Part shown: one piece after another, positions 24,489-33,187 of the stretch
Numbering within the stretch: the first letter of the stretch is position 1
Layout: each line of letters opens with the position of its first letter
Source: Pseudomonas viridiflava
GTDB lineage: Bacteria; Pseudomonadota; Gammaproteobacteria; Pseudomonadales; Pseudomonadaceae
DNA length: 64,000 bases
Direction of reading: 5' to 3'
Assembly (NCBI RefSeq): GCF_900590755.1
Contig: NZ_UUOC01000050.1
Span: forward strand, 124,001-188,000
Position numbers and translations under genes: made by a program
Notes under the pieces: model-generated
Databases searched by the model: none
What the model saw: only the letters and a program-made list of their open reading frames with translations
What the model was told of the DNA's origin: nothing

Positions 24489-25307
24489 ATGTCCAGCAAA
24501 GAGGAGATCGCCGTAACAGGCGGCACACCGATGATTCCTGACCAGCGTCGGGAGTTGATGCTGCGCCAATTGCGCAAGCATCAGGTGCTCAGCGTGCATC
24601 AGCTGGTGGAAATGTTCGATTGCTCGCACATGACCATCCGCCGGGACATCGCCCTGCTGGAACAGGAAGGCCGCGCGTATTCGGTGACCGGTGGCGTGCG
24701 CATCGCCAGCCAGTTGCACAGCGAACCCAGCCATCAATCCAAAGCCGTGGTCGAGCTGCCGCAAAAGCAAGGCATGGCGCGTCTGGCTGCCGGTCTGCTG
24801 CACGATGACATGACCATCTACCTCGATGCGGGCACCAGCACCCTGGAAATCGTCCCGCACATTGCCGCGCTGTCGGGCATGACGGTGGTCACCAACGACT
24901 TCGGCATCGTCAACGCCCTGGCCGACGCCACCCACGTTGACGTGATTCACACCGGCGGCCTGCTCGACCACCCCAACATGTCCTGCGTCGGCGGCCTGGC
25001 TGCTGCGACCTTGCGTCAGCTCGCCACCGACATCGCCTTCATGTCCACCAGCTCCTGGGATTTGCAGCGCGGCACCACCACGCCTTCGGCGCTCAAAGTC
25101 GAAGTCAAACAGGCCGCCATGCAGTCTGCCTCGCAAACCGTTCTGGTGGCGACCAGCTCCAAGTACGGCACCTTCGGCATGTACAAAATCGCCGCGCTGG
25201 AACAGTTCGACATCATCATCAGCGATGCGGCGTTGGCTGAAGCGGCGGCGGATGGGATTCGCAAGCATCGGGTCGAGTTGTTGTTGGCGCCGGTGGGGCA
25301 GCGCTGA
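24489..25307 (+). CDS. DeoR/GlpR-family transcriptional regulator
   Basis: The 272-residue protein has an N-terminal DeoR winged helix (RRELMLRQLRKHQVLSVHQLVEMFDCSHMTIRRDIALLEQEGRAYSVTGG, about residues 18-68) and a C-terminal DeoRC sensor domain with the DAGTSTLEIVPHI phosphosugar-binding loop. GGGAG precedes the ATG at 24489. DeoR-type regulators accompany threonate/erythronate catabolic genes in other bacteria. Here the target is probably the operon from 25988, with the GTGAA/TTCAC array at 25856-25921 as operator (inference). Confidence 0.92.
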   Translation: MSSKEEIAVTGGTPMIPDQRRELMLRQLRKHQVLSVHQLVEMFDCSHMTIRRDIALLEQEGRAYSVTGGVRIASQLHSEPSHQSKAVVELPQKQGMARLAAGLLHDDMTIYLDAGTSTLEIVPHIAALSGMTVVTNDFGIVNALADATHVDVIHTGGLLDHPNMSCVGGLAAATLRQLATDIAFMSTSSWDLQRGTTTPSALKVEVKQAAMQSASQTVLVATSSKYGTFGMYKIAALEQFDIIISDAALAEAAADGIRKHRVELLLAPVGQR

Positions 25308-25310
25308 GTC

Positions 25311-25598
25311 ATGCGCTTTCTGTTGCTGTTGGCTCTGATCCTGCTGGGTGCCAATGCCCAGGCTTCAATGCGCTGCAAGGGCGCGTTGATTGATGAGGGC
25401 GATTTGATCGTGGAAGTCCTGCGTAAATGCGGGCCACCGGCCGAACGCCAGATCACCCCACCTGCACTGGCCGCCAATGGCCAGCTCAAGCACGGTGCCG
25501 TAACCGTTGAAACCTGGGTCTACGGGCCTGACAACGGCATGTACCGCAACCTGCGGTTCATTGATGGCCGGTTGGTTGAGATCAAGAGCAAAAAATAG
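25311..25598 (+). CDS. DUF2845 family small exported protein
   Basis: The 95-residue protein has a signal peptide (cleavage after AQA, about residue 18) and the DUF2845 pattern MRCKGALIDEGDLIVEVLRKCGPPAERQ...ETWVYGPDNGMYRNLRFIDGRLVEI. Two cysteines may form a disulfide. Function unknown. It starts 3 bp after the regulator stop on the same strand and is probably carried on the same transcript, with no evident functional link to sugar-acid metabolism. Confidence 0.87.
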   Translation: MRFLLLLALILLGANAQASMRCKGALIDEGDLIVEVLRKCGPPAERQITPPALAANGQLKHGAVTVETWVYGPDNGMYRNLRFIDGRLVEIKSKK

Positions 25599-25668
25599 CC
25601 CGCCACTGATCCCTGTAGGAGCTGCCGCCCCGTCTTCGACGCCACGCTGTCGCGCGGCGAACACGGTC

Positions 25669-25780
25669 CTGTAGGAGTGAGCTTGCTCGCGATAAAGTCG
25701 GAACGACTTTCCTGCAATGGTGAATCCAGCTTTTTTAACGACTGCTTCGCAGCCGATCGCGAGCAAGCTCACTCCTACAG
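25669..25780. repeat. REP hairpin, class D
   Basis: Perfect 25-bp arms at 25669-25693 and 25756-25780 with the core TAGGAGTGAGCTTGCTCGCG. A class C half-element lies at about 25613-25628. Both are between the DUF2845 gene and the tetronate operon. Confidence 0.9.
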
Positions 25781-25855
25781 ATGATCACCGAACCCGACAT
25801 TCCGACTTGCCCGCGAGGAGCGATGACGCTGCAAGTCAGGCTAACTGCGCACGAT

Positions 25856-25921
25856 GTGAATCCATGTGAATATTAAAAACTACTTCACATTATCCGTTCA
25901 CTGATTCAGTATCGGATTCAC
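25856..25921. promoter_or_regulatory. Symmetric GTGAA/TTCAC array upstream of the tetronate operon
   Basis: Two GTGAA half-sites (25856-25860, 25866-25870) face three TTCAC half-sites (25884-25888, 25897-25901, 25917-25921). The inner pair forms ATGTGAA-N13-TTCACAT. The array lies 67-132 bp before the ltnD start and is the best operator candidate for the DeoR-family regulator at 24489. Confidence 0.6.
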
Positions 25922-25987
25922 AGATCAGAACAATTCCGACCGATTGCTGGCAGTGACGAGCATCGGCAACCATCCGAGGAAGACAGC

Positions 25988-26893
25988 ATGACTAACAAGA
26001 ATGTCGGCGTTATTGGCTTGGGTGCGATGGGTTTGGGCATTGCCCGCTCGTTGCTGCGCAGCGGTTTCAATGTGCATGCCTGCGATGTGCGCAGCAGCGT
26101 GACCGAGCAGTTCGCCACCGAAGGCGGCGTGGCTTGCGCTTCCCCGGCTGAAATGGCCGCTGCCTGTGAAGTGATCATCACTGTGGTGGTCAATGCTGAG
26201 CAGACCGAAACCGTATTGTTCGGTGAGAACGGTGCCATCGCGGCGCTGCGTCCCGGCAGCCTGGTGATCGGTTGCGCCACCGTTGCGCCAACCTTCGCCG
26301 TCGAGTTGGGCCAGCGTCTGGTCGATCAAGGTCTGCTGTACCTCGATGCGCCGATCTCCGGTGGCGCGGCCAAAGCCGCTGCCGGGCAGATGACCATGAT
26401 GACTTCCGGCCCGGCTGACTCCTACGCCAAGGCTGAAGACATCCTCAATGGCATGGCGGGCAAGGTGTATCGCCTGGGCGACGTTCACGGCCTGGGTTCG
26501 AAAGTCAAAATCATCAACCAACTGCTGGCCGGTGTGCACATCGCAGCCAGCGCCGAAGCCATGGCGCTGGGCCTGCGTGAAGGTGTCGATGCCGACGCAC
26601 TTTACGAAGTGATCACTAACAGCGCTGGCAACTCGTGGATGTTCGAGAACCGCGTGCCGCACATCCTCAAGGCTGATTACACGCCGCTGTCGGCTGTGGA
26701 TATCTTCGTCAAGGATCTTGGCCTGGTACTGGATACCGCCCGCACCAGCAAATTCCCGCTGCCGCTGTCCGCCACTGCGCACCAGATGTTCATGCAGGCT
26801 TCCAGCGCCGGTTATGGTCGTGAAGATGACTCCGCCGTGATCAAGATTTTCCCGGGCATCGAACTGCCGAAAGCCAAGCCAGACCAAGCGTAA
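25988..26893 (+). CDS. ltnD: L-threonate dehydrogenase
   Basis: The 301-residue beta-hydroxyacid dehydrogenase has the Rossmann motif VIGLGAMGLGIA, the substrate loop DAPISGGAAKAAAGQMTMM, and the catalytic lysine K174 in GLGSKVKIINQLLAG. In characterised clusters this enzyme oxidises L-threonate at C2 to 2-oxo-tetronate with NAD. The neighbouring otnK, otnC and otnI genes make this assignment much firmer than sequence alone; 2-hydroxy-3-oxopropionate reductases look similar. First gene of the operon, starting 10 bp upstream of otnK's start. Confidence 0.92.
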   Translation: MTNKNVGVIGLGAMGLGIARSLLRSGFNVHACDVRSSVTEQFATEGGVACASPAEMAAACEVIITVVVNAEQTETVLFGENGAIAALRPGSLVIGCATVAPTFAVELGQRLVDQGLLYLDAPISGGAAKAAAGQMTMMTSGPADSYAKAEDILNGMAGKVYRLGDVHGLGSKVKIINQLLAGVHIAASAEAMALGLREGVDADALYEVITNSAGNSWMFENRVPHILKADYTPLSAVDIFVKDLGLVLDTARTSKFPLPLSATAHQMFMQASSAGYGREDDSAVIKIFPGIELPKAKPDQA

Positions 26894-26903
26894 GGAGTTC
26901 CCG

Positions 26904-28196
26904 ATGAGTATTTCTCCTGTGCGCCCTTTGCTGGGCTGCATCGCCGACGACTTCACCGGCGCCACTGACCTGGCCAACATGCTGGTACGCGGCGGTATGC
27001 GCACCGTGCAAAGCATCGGCATCCCGACGGCTGAAATGGCCGCTGGCCTGGATGCCGACGCCATCGTCATCGCGTTGAAATCTCGCACCACGCCTGCCGC
27101 CGAAGCCGTCGAGGAATCCCTCGCCGCGCTGGAATGGCTGCGTGAGCGTGGCTGCGAGCAGATCTTCTTCAAGTACTGCTCGACCTTCGATTCCACCGCC
27201 GCTGGCAATATCGGCCAAGTGAGCGAAGCGTTGCTGGACAAACTCGGCAGTGATTTCACCCTGGCCTGCCCGGCATTCCCGGAAAACGGCCGGACGATTT
27301 TCCGTGGGCACCTGTTTGTTCAGGACCAGTTGCTCAGCGAATGCGGGATGCAGAATCACCCGCTGACGCCGATGACCGACGCCAATCTGGTGCGCGTGCT
27401 GCAATCGCAGACCCAACAGAAAGTCGGCCTGCTGCGCTACGACAGCATCGCCAAGGGCGTTGAAGGCGTGCGCAGCAAGATTGCCGAACTGCGCGCCGAT
27501 GGCGTGAAGATGGCGATTGCCGACGCACTGTCCGACGCCGATCTCTATACCTTGGGCGAAGCCTGCGCCGATTTGCCATTGCTGACCGGTGGATCGGGTC
27601 TGGCGCTGGGCTTGCCGGGCAACTTTCGCAAGGCGGGCAAGTTGCGCGACATCGATGCGGCGCAGCTGGTGCCGGTCGCTGGTGCCGAAGTAGTTCTCGC
27701 CGGTAGCGCATCAGTAGCGACCAACGGTCAGGTCGCGGCCTGGCTTGAGGCGAATCGCCCGGCATTGCGCATCAATCCGCTGGAGCTGGCCGCTGGCCGT
27801 CCGGTGGTTGAGCAGGCGTTGGAGTTCGCCCGCAAGGCTGGCGAAACCGTCTTGATCTACGCCACCAGCTCGCCGGAAGAAGTCAAAGCCGTGCAGCAGC
27901 AACTGGGTGTCGAGCGCGCTGGCGCAATGGTCGAAGACGCCTTGGGCCAGATCGCCAAAGGTCTGCTGAACGCAGGCGTGCGTCGCTTCGTGGTGGCGGG
28001 CGGTGAGACGTCTGGTGCTGTGGTCCAAGCGTTGGGCGTGCAATTGCTGCAGATCGGCGCACAGATTGATCCGGGTGTTCCGGCAACCGTCAGCAGCGGC
28101 GCTCAGCCGTTGGCGATGGCGCTCAAGTCCGGCAACTTCGGCGGCCGTGATTTCTTCAGCAAGGCCCTCAAGCAGCTGGCGGGGGAATCCTCATGA
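26904..28196 (+). CDS. otnK: 3-oxo-tetronate kinase (four-carbon acid sugar kinase, DUF1537)
   Basis: The 430-residue kinase phosphorylates 3-oxo-tetronate at O4 using ATP. The N-terminal domain has GCIADDFTGATDLANMLV, the hallmark of the DUF1537 family. The C-terminal nucleotide-binding domain has VLAGSASVATNGQVAAWL and FVVAGGETSGAVVQALGV. Length is typical (about 420-430). It starts 10 bp after ltnD, and its stop overlaps the otnC start by 4 bp (ATGA), indicating tight coupling. Confidence 0.95.
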   Translation: MSISPVRPLLGCIADDFTGATDLANMLVRGGMRTVQSIGIPTAEMAAGLDADAIVIALKSRTTPAAEAVEESLAALEWLRERGCEQIFFKYCSTFDSTAAGNIGQVSEALLDKLGSDFTLACPAFPENGRTIFRGHLFVQDQLLSECGMQNHPLTPMTDANLVRVLQSQTQQKVGLLRYDSIAKGVEGVRSKIAELRADGVKMAIADALSDADLYTLGEACADLPLLTGGSGLALGLPGNFRKAGKLRDIDAAQLVPVAGAEVVLAGSASVATNGQVAAWLEANRPALRINPLELAAGRPVVEQALEFARKAGETVLIYATSSPEEVKAVQQQLGVERAGAMVEDALGQIAKGLLNAGVRRFVVAGGETSGAVVQALGVQLLQIGAQIDPGVPATVSSGAQPLAMALKSGNFGGRDFFSKALKQLAGESS

Positions 28197-28831
28197 GTGC
28201 TGAAAACAAACTGCGCGAAGAAATCTGCGACATCGGCAAGCTGCTCTATGGTCGCGGCTACACCGTCGGCAGCGCGGGCAACATCAGCGCTCGCCTTGAC
28301 GATGGCTGGCTGATCACGCCGACCGACGCGTGCCTGGGCCGTCTGGATCCGACTGAAATCGCCAAGGTCAATCTGGCCGGTGAATGGGTGTCGGGCAGCA
28401 AACCTTCCAAGACACTGGCGCTGCATCGCGAAGTCTACGACCGCAACCCGACTGTTGGCGGCGTGGTGCATACCCACTCCACCCATCTGGTGGCGCTGAC
28501 CCTGGCGGGCGTGTGGCAGGAAGACAACATCCTGCCGCCACTGACCCCATATCAGGTGATGAAAGTCGGGCAGATTCCGCTGATTGGTTACGAGCGCCCC
28601 GGTTCACCGAAGGTCGCTCAGCGCGTCGCACAACTGGCCAACAGCGTGCGCGGCGTGATGCTCGAACGGCTCGGCCCGGTGATCTGGGAGGCGTCGGTTG
28701 CCAAGGCCGCGTATGCCCTTGAAGAACTGGAAGAGACCGCTCGCCTGTGGCTGATGACCAACCCGAAACCCGCACCACTCGATCAGGCCGCTCTGGACGA
28801 GTTGCGCGAGGTGTTTGGCGCGCAGTGGTAA
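28193..28831 (+). CDS. otnC: 3-oxo-tetronate 4-phosphate decarboxylase (class II aldolase fold)
   Basis: The 212-residue zinc enzyme has the class II aldolase/adducin fold. It shows GSAGNISARLDDGWLITPTDACLG, the metal-binding HTHSTHLVAL histidines, and a downstream histidine-poor C-terminal helix. In the tetronate pathway it decarboxylates 3-oxo-tetronate 4-phosphate to dihydroxyacetone phosphate. Related members are fuculose- or ribulose-phosphate aldolases; the operon decides the call. Confidence 0.93.
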   Translation: MSAENKLREEICDIGKLLYGRGYTVGSAGNISARLDDGWLITPTDACLGRLDPTEIAKVNLAGEWVSGSKPSKTLALHREVYDRNPTVGGVVHTHSTHLVALTLAGVWQEDNILPPLTPYQVMKVGQIPLIGYERPGSPKVAQRVAQLANSVRGVMLERLGPVIWEASVAKAAYALEELEETARLWLMTNPKPAPLDQAALDELREVFGAQW

Positions 28832-28933
28832 CGGTCAGCTTTTAGCTCGAACGAATTGATCGGGAGCCGCGTCCGCGACTCTCGGCAACACCCCGGCCAG
28901 GCCGGAAAACAATAACAACAGGACTCAAAAAGT

Positions 28934-30391
28934 ATGACGCCACTAATGCTTATGTTGATTGCCGGCGCGGGTATCGCGCTGCTGCTGTTCCTGGTCCTCA
29001 AATACAAATTCCAGCCGTTTGTGGCGTTGATGCTGGTGAGCATCATCGTCGCGCTGGTCGCAGGTGTGAAACCGGCTGATCTGGTAGCAACCATTGAAGG
29101 CGGCATGGGCAAAACCCTGGGCCACATCGCGATCATCATTGCCCTTGGCGCAATGATCGGACGGATCATCGAGCTGTCCGGTGGTGCCGAGGCGCTGGCG
29201 AAAACCTTGATCAAACGCTTCGGCAACCGGCGCACACCGCTGGCGCTGACCGTTGCCGGTTTCATCGTCGGTATCCCGGTGTTCTTCGAAGTCGGCGTGA
29301 TCATCCTCATGCCACTGGCCTACGGCGTTGCTCGTGCAGCCCGCAAACCGCTGCTGCTGTTCGCGCTGCCAATGTGTGCCGCACTGCTTTCTGTGCATGC
29401 CTTCCTGCCGCCACATCCGGGTGCTGTTGCTGCTGCGGGTCAACTGGGTGCAGATCTGGGGCGCGTGCTGATGTTCGGTATCCCGATGGTTGCCGTGTTG
29501 AGCCTGATCGGCTACTTCATCGCCGGGCGCATGACCCGCAAGGTCTATCCGATGACCGACGATATCCGCGCCGAAGTCTATGGCCCGCATATCACCAACG
29601 CCGATCTGGTGGCCTGGCATAACGACGACTATTCCAACACCAGCGAAGCGGCACATGCCAAGAAGCTCGGTCTGGAAGAAAGCGCCAGCAGTCTTGCGGC
29701 ATCGCTGCCACCGGCTCCAGCGCCAGGTTTTGGCCTGATCATCGCGCTGATCCTGCTGCCAATCGTATTGATTCTGCTGGGTACGCTGGCGACCACCATG
29801 CTGCCTGCGGATTCCACGCTGCGCAGTATTCTGACCGTGCTCGGCGCGCCGCTGGTTGCCTTGCTCATCGACACCCTGCTGTGCGCGTGGTTGCTGGGTT
29901 CGCGTCGTGGCTGGAGCCGTACTCAGGTGTCCGACGTGATCGGCTCGGCGTTGCCGGGTGTGGCCATGGTGATCCTGATTGCCGGTGCCGGTGGCGTGTT
30001 CGGTAAAGTGCTGGTCGATACTGGTATTGGCGCGGTAGTTTCCGAAGCGCTGCGCACGACTGGTCTGCCGGTTCTGGCCCTGGGCTTCCTGCTGACGTTG
30101 CTGCTTCGTGCGGTACAAGGTTCGACCACGGTTGCACTGGTGACCACCGCCGGTATTCTCAGCCCGTTGATCGCAACACTGAACCTGACCCCAAACCACC
30201 TGGCGCTGCTGTGTCTGGCCATGGGCGGTGGCGGTCTGGCCATGTCGCACATCAACGACGCCGGTTACTGGATGTTCACAAAGCTGGCCGGCCTCAACGT
30301 TGCCGACGGCCTGCGCACCTGGACCTTGCTGGTTACCATTCTGGGCACACTCGGGTTCCTCGCGACCCTGGTGATCTGGCCATTCGTCTGA
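28934..30391 (+). CDS. GntP-family permease, probably tetronate (threonate/erythronate) uptake
   Basis: The 485-residue inner-membrane transporter of the gluconate:H+ symporter family has about 12-14 hydrophobic helices. Family segments include ALGAMIGRIIELSGGAEALAKTLIKRFG, GFIVGIPVFFEVGVIILMPL, LSVHAFLPPHPGAVAAAGQLGAD and GSTTVALVTTAGILSPL. A variable hydrophilic loop lies around residues 205-260. It sits between otnC and otnI, so the imported acid is probably threonate or erythronate. The 102-bp gap before it includes a small CCGGCC/GGCCGG hairpin at about 28892-28907. Confidence 0.92.
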   Translation: MTPLMLMLIAGAGIALLLFLVLKYKFQPFVALMLVSIIVALVAGVKPADLVATIEGGMGKTLGHIAIIIALGAMIGRIIELSGGAEALAKTLIKRFGNRRTPLALTVAGFIVGIPVFFEVGVIILMPLAYGVARAARKPLLLFALPMCAALLSVHAFLPPHPGAVAAAGQLGADLGRVLMFGIPMVAVLSLIGYFIAGRMTRKVYPMTDDIRAEVYGPHITNADLVAWHNDDYSNTSEAAHAKKLGLEESASSLAASLPPAPAPGFGLIIALILLPIVLILLGTLATTMLPADSTLRSILTVLGAPLVALLIDTLLCAWLLGSRRGWSRTQVSDVIGSALPGVAMVILIAGAGGVFGKVLVDTGIGAVVSEALRTTGLPVLALGFLLTLLLRAVQGSTTVALVTTAGILSPLIATLNLTPNHLALLCLAMGGGGLAMSHINDAGYWMFTKLAGLNVADGLRTWTLLVTILGTLGFLATLVIWPFV

Positions 30392-30412
30392 TCTGAAAAG
30401 ACTGGAGTTCAC

Positions 30413-31201
30413 ATGCCTCGCTTCGCTGCCAACCTCAGCATGCTCTACCCGCAATATGAGTTTCTGGACCGCTTTGCCGCTGCAGCCGCTGATGGTTTCG
30501 CGGCAGTCGAGTACCTGTTTCCGTACGACTTCAGCGCTCAGGAAATCCAACAACGCCTGAGTGACAACGGGCTGGTGCAGGCGCTGTTCAATGCGCCGCC
30601 GGGTGACTGGGCAGCGGGCGAGCGGGGCATTGCTTCGCTGCCGGGGCGTGAAGAGGAATTTCGCAGCGGCATCGCCCGCGCGCTGGAATACGCTGCGGTA
30701 TTGGGCAACGACCGGATTCACGTCATGGCCGGTTTGCTGCCAAGTGAAGACCTTCGCGAGCGCCATCACGCGGTGTACGTACAGAACCTTGCCTACGCCG
30801 CTGAGCAGGCGGCCAAGGCGGGTATCACGATTCTGATCGAGCCGATCAACACCCGTGACATGCCGGGCTTCTTCCTCAATCGCCAGGATCAGGCTCAAGC
30901 GATCTGCAAGGAAGTCGGCGCTGCCAACCTCAAGGTGCAGTTCGATTTCTACCACTGCCAGATCGTCGAAGGCGATGTGATCTCCAAGTTGCGTCGTGAT
31001 TTCGCAGGCGTCGGCCACATACAGATCGCTGGCGTGCCAGATCGTCACGAACCGAATCTGGGCGAGCTGAACTACGCCTGGCTGTTCGATGAAATCGACC
31101 GCCTGGGCTATACCGGTTGGATCGGCTGCGAATACCGGCCGAAGGGCGATACCTCCGAAGGGCTTCAGTGGTTGCGAGACTGGAAACAGCTCAAGGGCTA
31201 A
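30413..31201 (+). CDS. otnI: 2-oxo-tetronate isomerase (hydroxypyruvate-isomerase family)
   Basis: The 262-residue TIM-barrel isomerase of the Hyi family shows FAANLSMLYPQYEFLDRFAAAAADGF, the metal-ligand glutamate in ILIEPINTRDMPGFFLN, the QFDFYHCQI segment, HIQIAGVPDRHEPNLGELNY and the final WIGCEYRPKG glutamate. In this operon it interconverts 2-oxo- and 3-oxo-tetronate, linking LtnD to OtnK. It begins 22 bp after the permease gene. Confidence 0.93.
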   Translation: MPRFAANLSMLYPQYEFLDRFAAAAADGFAAVEYLFPYDFSAQEIQQRLSDNGLVQALFNAPPGDWAAGERGIASLPGREEEFRSGIARALEYAAVLGNDRIHVMAGLLPSEDLRERHHAVYVQNLAYAAEQAAKAGITILIEPINTRDMPGFFLNRQDQAQAICKEVGAANLKVQFDFYHCQIVEGDVISKLRRDFAGVGHIQIAGVPDRHEPNLGELNYAWLFDEIDRLGYTGWIGCEYRPKGDTSEGLQWLRDWKQLKG

Positions 31202-31253
31202 TCCAGCTTTTGTCGAGCCGTTACACCTTCTAAAAACAATAAAGGGAATCGGT

Positions 31254-32318
31254 ATGCGAAGTTTTAAAAGCGGCCTGTGCGCTGCATTGTTGGTCTTCGC
31301 GCAGATGGGCATGGCCCATGCGGCAAGTTTCCCGGCAGCGGTGGAAGGGGAGTGGACGGCGTCCAGCTTCACCTTCCACACCGGTGAAAAGCTCGACAAT
31401 CTGCGCATGAGTTACATCACCGTCGGCGATCCGAAGAACCCGGCGGTGCTTTACCTGCATGGCACTAACCGGCCAGCCAGCGACATGCTGAGCAAGGATT
31501 TCGGTGGCGAGCTGTTTGGTCCTGGGCAGCCGCTGGACGCCAGCAAGTACTACATCATTGCGCCGGATGGCATTGGCGTCGGCAAGTCCAGCAAACCCTC
31601 CGATGGTTTGCGTACGAAGTTTCCCGAGTACAACTACACCGATATGGTCCAGGCGCAACATCGCCTGCTGACTGAGGGTTTGGGCATCAAGCATTTGCGC
31701 CTGGTCATGGGTAATTCCATGGGCGGCATGCAGACCTGGATGTGGGGGCAGAGCTGGCCCGACATGATGGACGCGCTGGTGCCGATGGCGTCGCAGCCTA
31801 CGGCGATGTCGGCGCGTAACTGGATCATGCGGCGCATGATGATCGAATCCATCAAGCAGGATCCGGCCTGGAACCAGGGCAATTACACCAGCCCTCCGCC
31901 GTCATTGCGGGTGGCGAATGTGATGTTCGGCTTCGGTACCAGCGGCGGCACCCTGGCTTATCAGGCTCTGGCGCCGACCCGGGCACAGGCGGACAAACTG
32001 GTCGATGAGCGGCTGGCCGCGCCGCTGCCGGGTGACGCGAACGACTTCATCTATCAGTGGCAGTCCTCAGCGGACTACGACGCTGCGCCTAAACTCTCGG
32101 CCATCAGGGCACCTGTGCTGGCGATCAACAGCGCAGACGACGAGCGCAACCCGCCGGAAACCGGGACCATGCAGGCATCACTGGCTCAGTTGAAGGACGC
32201 CAGGCTGGTGTTGATTCCAGCCAGCGCCGAGACCCGTGGGCACGGCACCACTAGCATGGCGCGTTTCTATGCCGAGCCGCTTGGCGAGTTCATGAAGGCC
32301 ACTGCGCGGGCTGAGTGA
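31254..32318 (+). CDS. Exported alpha/beta hydrolase (homoserine acetyltransferase-like fold)
   Basis: The 354-residue protein has a signal peptide (cleavage near AHA, residue 23). The hydrolase core has the nucleophile elbow GNSMGGMQ (S155) and YLHG near residue 67 as an oxyanion element. The acid and histidine are probably the DDERNPPE region and RGHGTTSM (late). The GNSMGGMQTWMWG pattern resembles the MetX/esterase branch. The ATG at 31254 lies 53 bp after otnI on the same strand. A periplasmic esterase or lactonase that frees the acid sugar for uptake is an attractive but unproven role. Confidence 0.83.
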   Translation: MRSFKSGLCAALLVFAQMGMAHAASFPAAVEGEWTASSFTFHTGEKLDNLRMSYITVGDPKNPAVLYLHGTNRPASDMLSKDFGGELFGPGQPLDASKYYIIAPDGIGVGKSSKPSDGLRTKFPEYNYTDMVQAQHRLLTEGLGIKHLRLVMGNSMGGMQTWMWGQSWPDMMDALVPMASQPTAMSARNWIMRRMMIESIKQDPAWNQGNYTSPPPSLRVANVMFGFGTSGGTLAYQALAPTRAQADKLVDERLAAPLPGDANDFIYQWQSSADYDAAPKLSAIRAPVLAINSADDERNPPETGTMQASLAQLKDARLVLIPASAETRGHGTTSMARFYAEPLGEFMKATARAE

Positions 32319-32324
32319 CCATAT

Positions 32325-32412
32325 GTTGGAGCGAGGCTTGCCCGCGAATTAGAGCGACGCGGTTAGCCAGACACACCGCGTTATTTTCTTCGCGGGCAAG
32401 CCTCGCTCCAAC
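32325..32412. repeat. REP hairpin, class A
   Basis: Perfect 24-bp arms at 32325-32348 and 32389-32412, between the convergent hydrolase and thioesterase genes. Confidence 0.9.
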
Positions 32413-32428
32413 GGAACCGCATGCGGCA

Positions 32429-32833
32429 TCAACCGTCGCTCATTTCTTCCTTGAACTGATCCTTCACATAGGTGATTTCGGTTTTGCCGTGAGGCGCTGG
32501 CAGGCCGTCTTCGCCGAGGTTGACGAAGACCATCTTCTCGACCGTCAGAATGCTCTTGCGGGTGATTTTGTTGCGCACCTGGCAGGTCAGGGTGATCGAG
32601 GTGCGGCCGAACTCGGTGGCGGTGATGCCCAGCTCAATGATGTCGCCCTGACGCGAAGCGCTGACGAAGTTGATTTCGGAAATGTACTTGGTCACCACAC
32701 GCTGGTTGCCCAGTTGCACGATGGCGTAGATTGCTGCTTCCTCGTCGATCCAGCGCAACAGGCTGCCACCGAACAGCGTGCCGTTGGGGTTCAGGTCTTC
32801 GGGTTTAACCCACTTGCGGGTGTGGAAGTTCAT
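32429..32833 (-). CDS. Acyl-CoA thioesterase, hotdog fold (YciA/ACOT type)
   Basis: The 134-residue hotdog thioesterase hydrolyses acyl-CoA to free acid and CoA. It starts MNFHTRKWVKPEDLNPNGTLFGGSLLRWIDEEAAIYA, where the conserved N-x-x-G-T-x-F-G-G and the catalytic Asp/Glu helix are visible. RQGDIIELGITATEFGRTSITLTCQV follows, as in YciA/BACH relatives. I chose the ATG at 32833; upstream in-frame sequence is repeat-rich and not coding. Substrate chain length is not predictable. Confidence 0.9.
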   Translation of the reverse strand: MNFHTRKWVKPEDLNPNGTLFGGSLLRWIDEEAAIYAIVQLGNQRVVTKYISEINFVSASRQGDIIELGITATEFGRTSITLTCQVRNKITRKSILTVEKMVFVNLGEDGLPAPHGKTEITYVKDQFKEEMSDG

Positions 32834-32879
32834 GGGGCTCTGGCTCCGTGGGGTTTGGGCTATAGGGTTACAGCCCCCA

Positions 32880-33018
32880 GCGGCAAGTTTCAAGCGGCAA
32901 GCTGCAAGTTGAAGCGGATCGTGTGTTCTTGTTGCTCTCCACCCGAGCTGCAAGCCGCAAAGCTGCCAGCCAAACGCCGCCCGGCTCCTGCTTGTCGCTT
33001 GCCGCTTGCAACTTGCCG
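32880..33018. repeat. CAAGCGGCAAG-type repeat cluster upstream of ahcY
   Basis: Imperfect direct and inverted copies of a GC-skewed motif (GCGGCAAG, AGCTGCAAG and complements CTTGCCGCTTG) lie at 32880-32910 and 32950-33018. Similar sequence recurs at 34630-34655 and 34735-34795. It is a different family from the REP classes A-D. Confidence 0.65.
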
Positions 33019-33036
33019 CTCAAAGAAAGCTATAAT
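33006..33036 (+). promoter_or_regulatory. Probable sigma-70 promoter of ahcY
   Basis: A perfect -10 hexamer TATAAT lies at 33031-33036. The best -35 is TTGCAA (33006-33011) with a long 19-bp spacer. Transcription would start near 33043 and include the riboswitch. Confidence 0.6.
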
Positions 33037-33085
33037 CGCCTCCGTTTCAAAACGGTCATCTTCTCTTGATACCGTTCTCGCCACC

Positions 33086-33187
33086 TGTCCGAGGGGCGCT
33101 GCAGCAGGTTTTCCTGTCAGGCTCGGATGGGGCGTTGTTCGACCGGGTTGTCCCCGTCGAGCCTTAAACGCACAACGGCGCCCATTC
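33086..33187 (+). promoter_or_regulatory. S-adenosylhomocysteine (SAH) riboswitch
   Basis: The 5' leader of ahcY contains CCGAGGGGCGCTGC (33089-33102) and CAGGCTCGG (33118-33126), whose CCGAG/CTCGG ends pair. A GC-rich arm follows, ending in AACGGCGCCC. This arrangement matches the SAH riboswitch class known upstream of ahcY in pseudomonads, where SAH binding turns on expression of SAH hydrolase. Confidence 0.85.

Noticed and set aside
28943..31408. 821-codon open frame on the minus strand opposite the GntP permease and otnI genes
   Set aside because: It lies wholly antisense to well-recognised genes and has the low-complexity H/Q/R composition expected from reading GC-rich codons backwards. 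The same applies to long antisense frames opposite the PLP enzyme (4019-5464), amine oxidase (11740-13449), ahcY (33210-34646) and rhlE (36607-38073).
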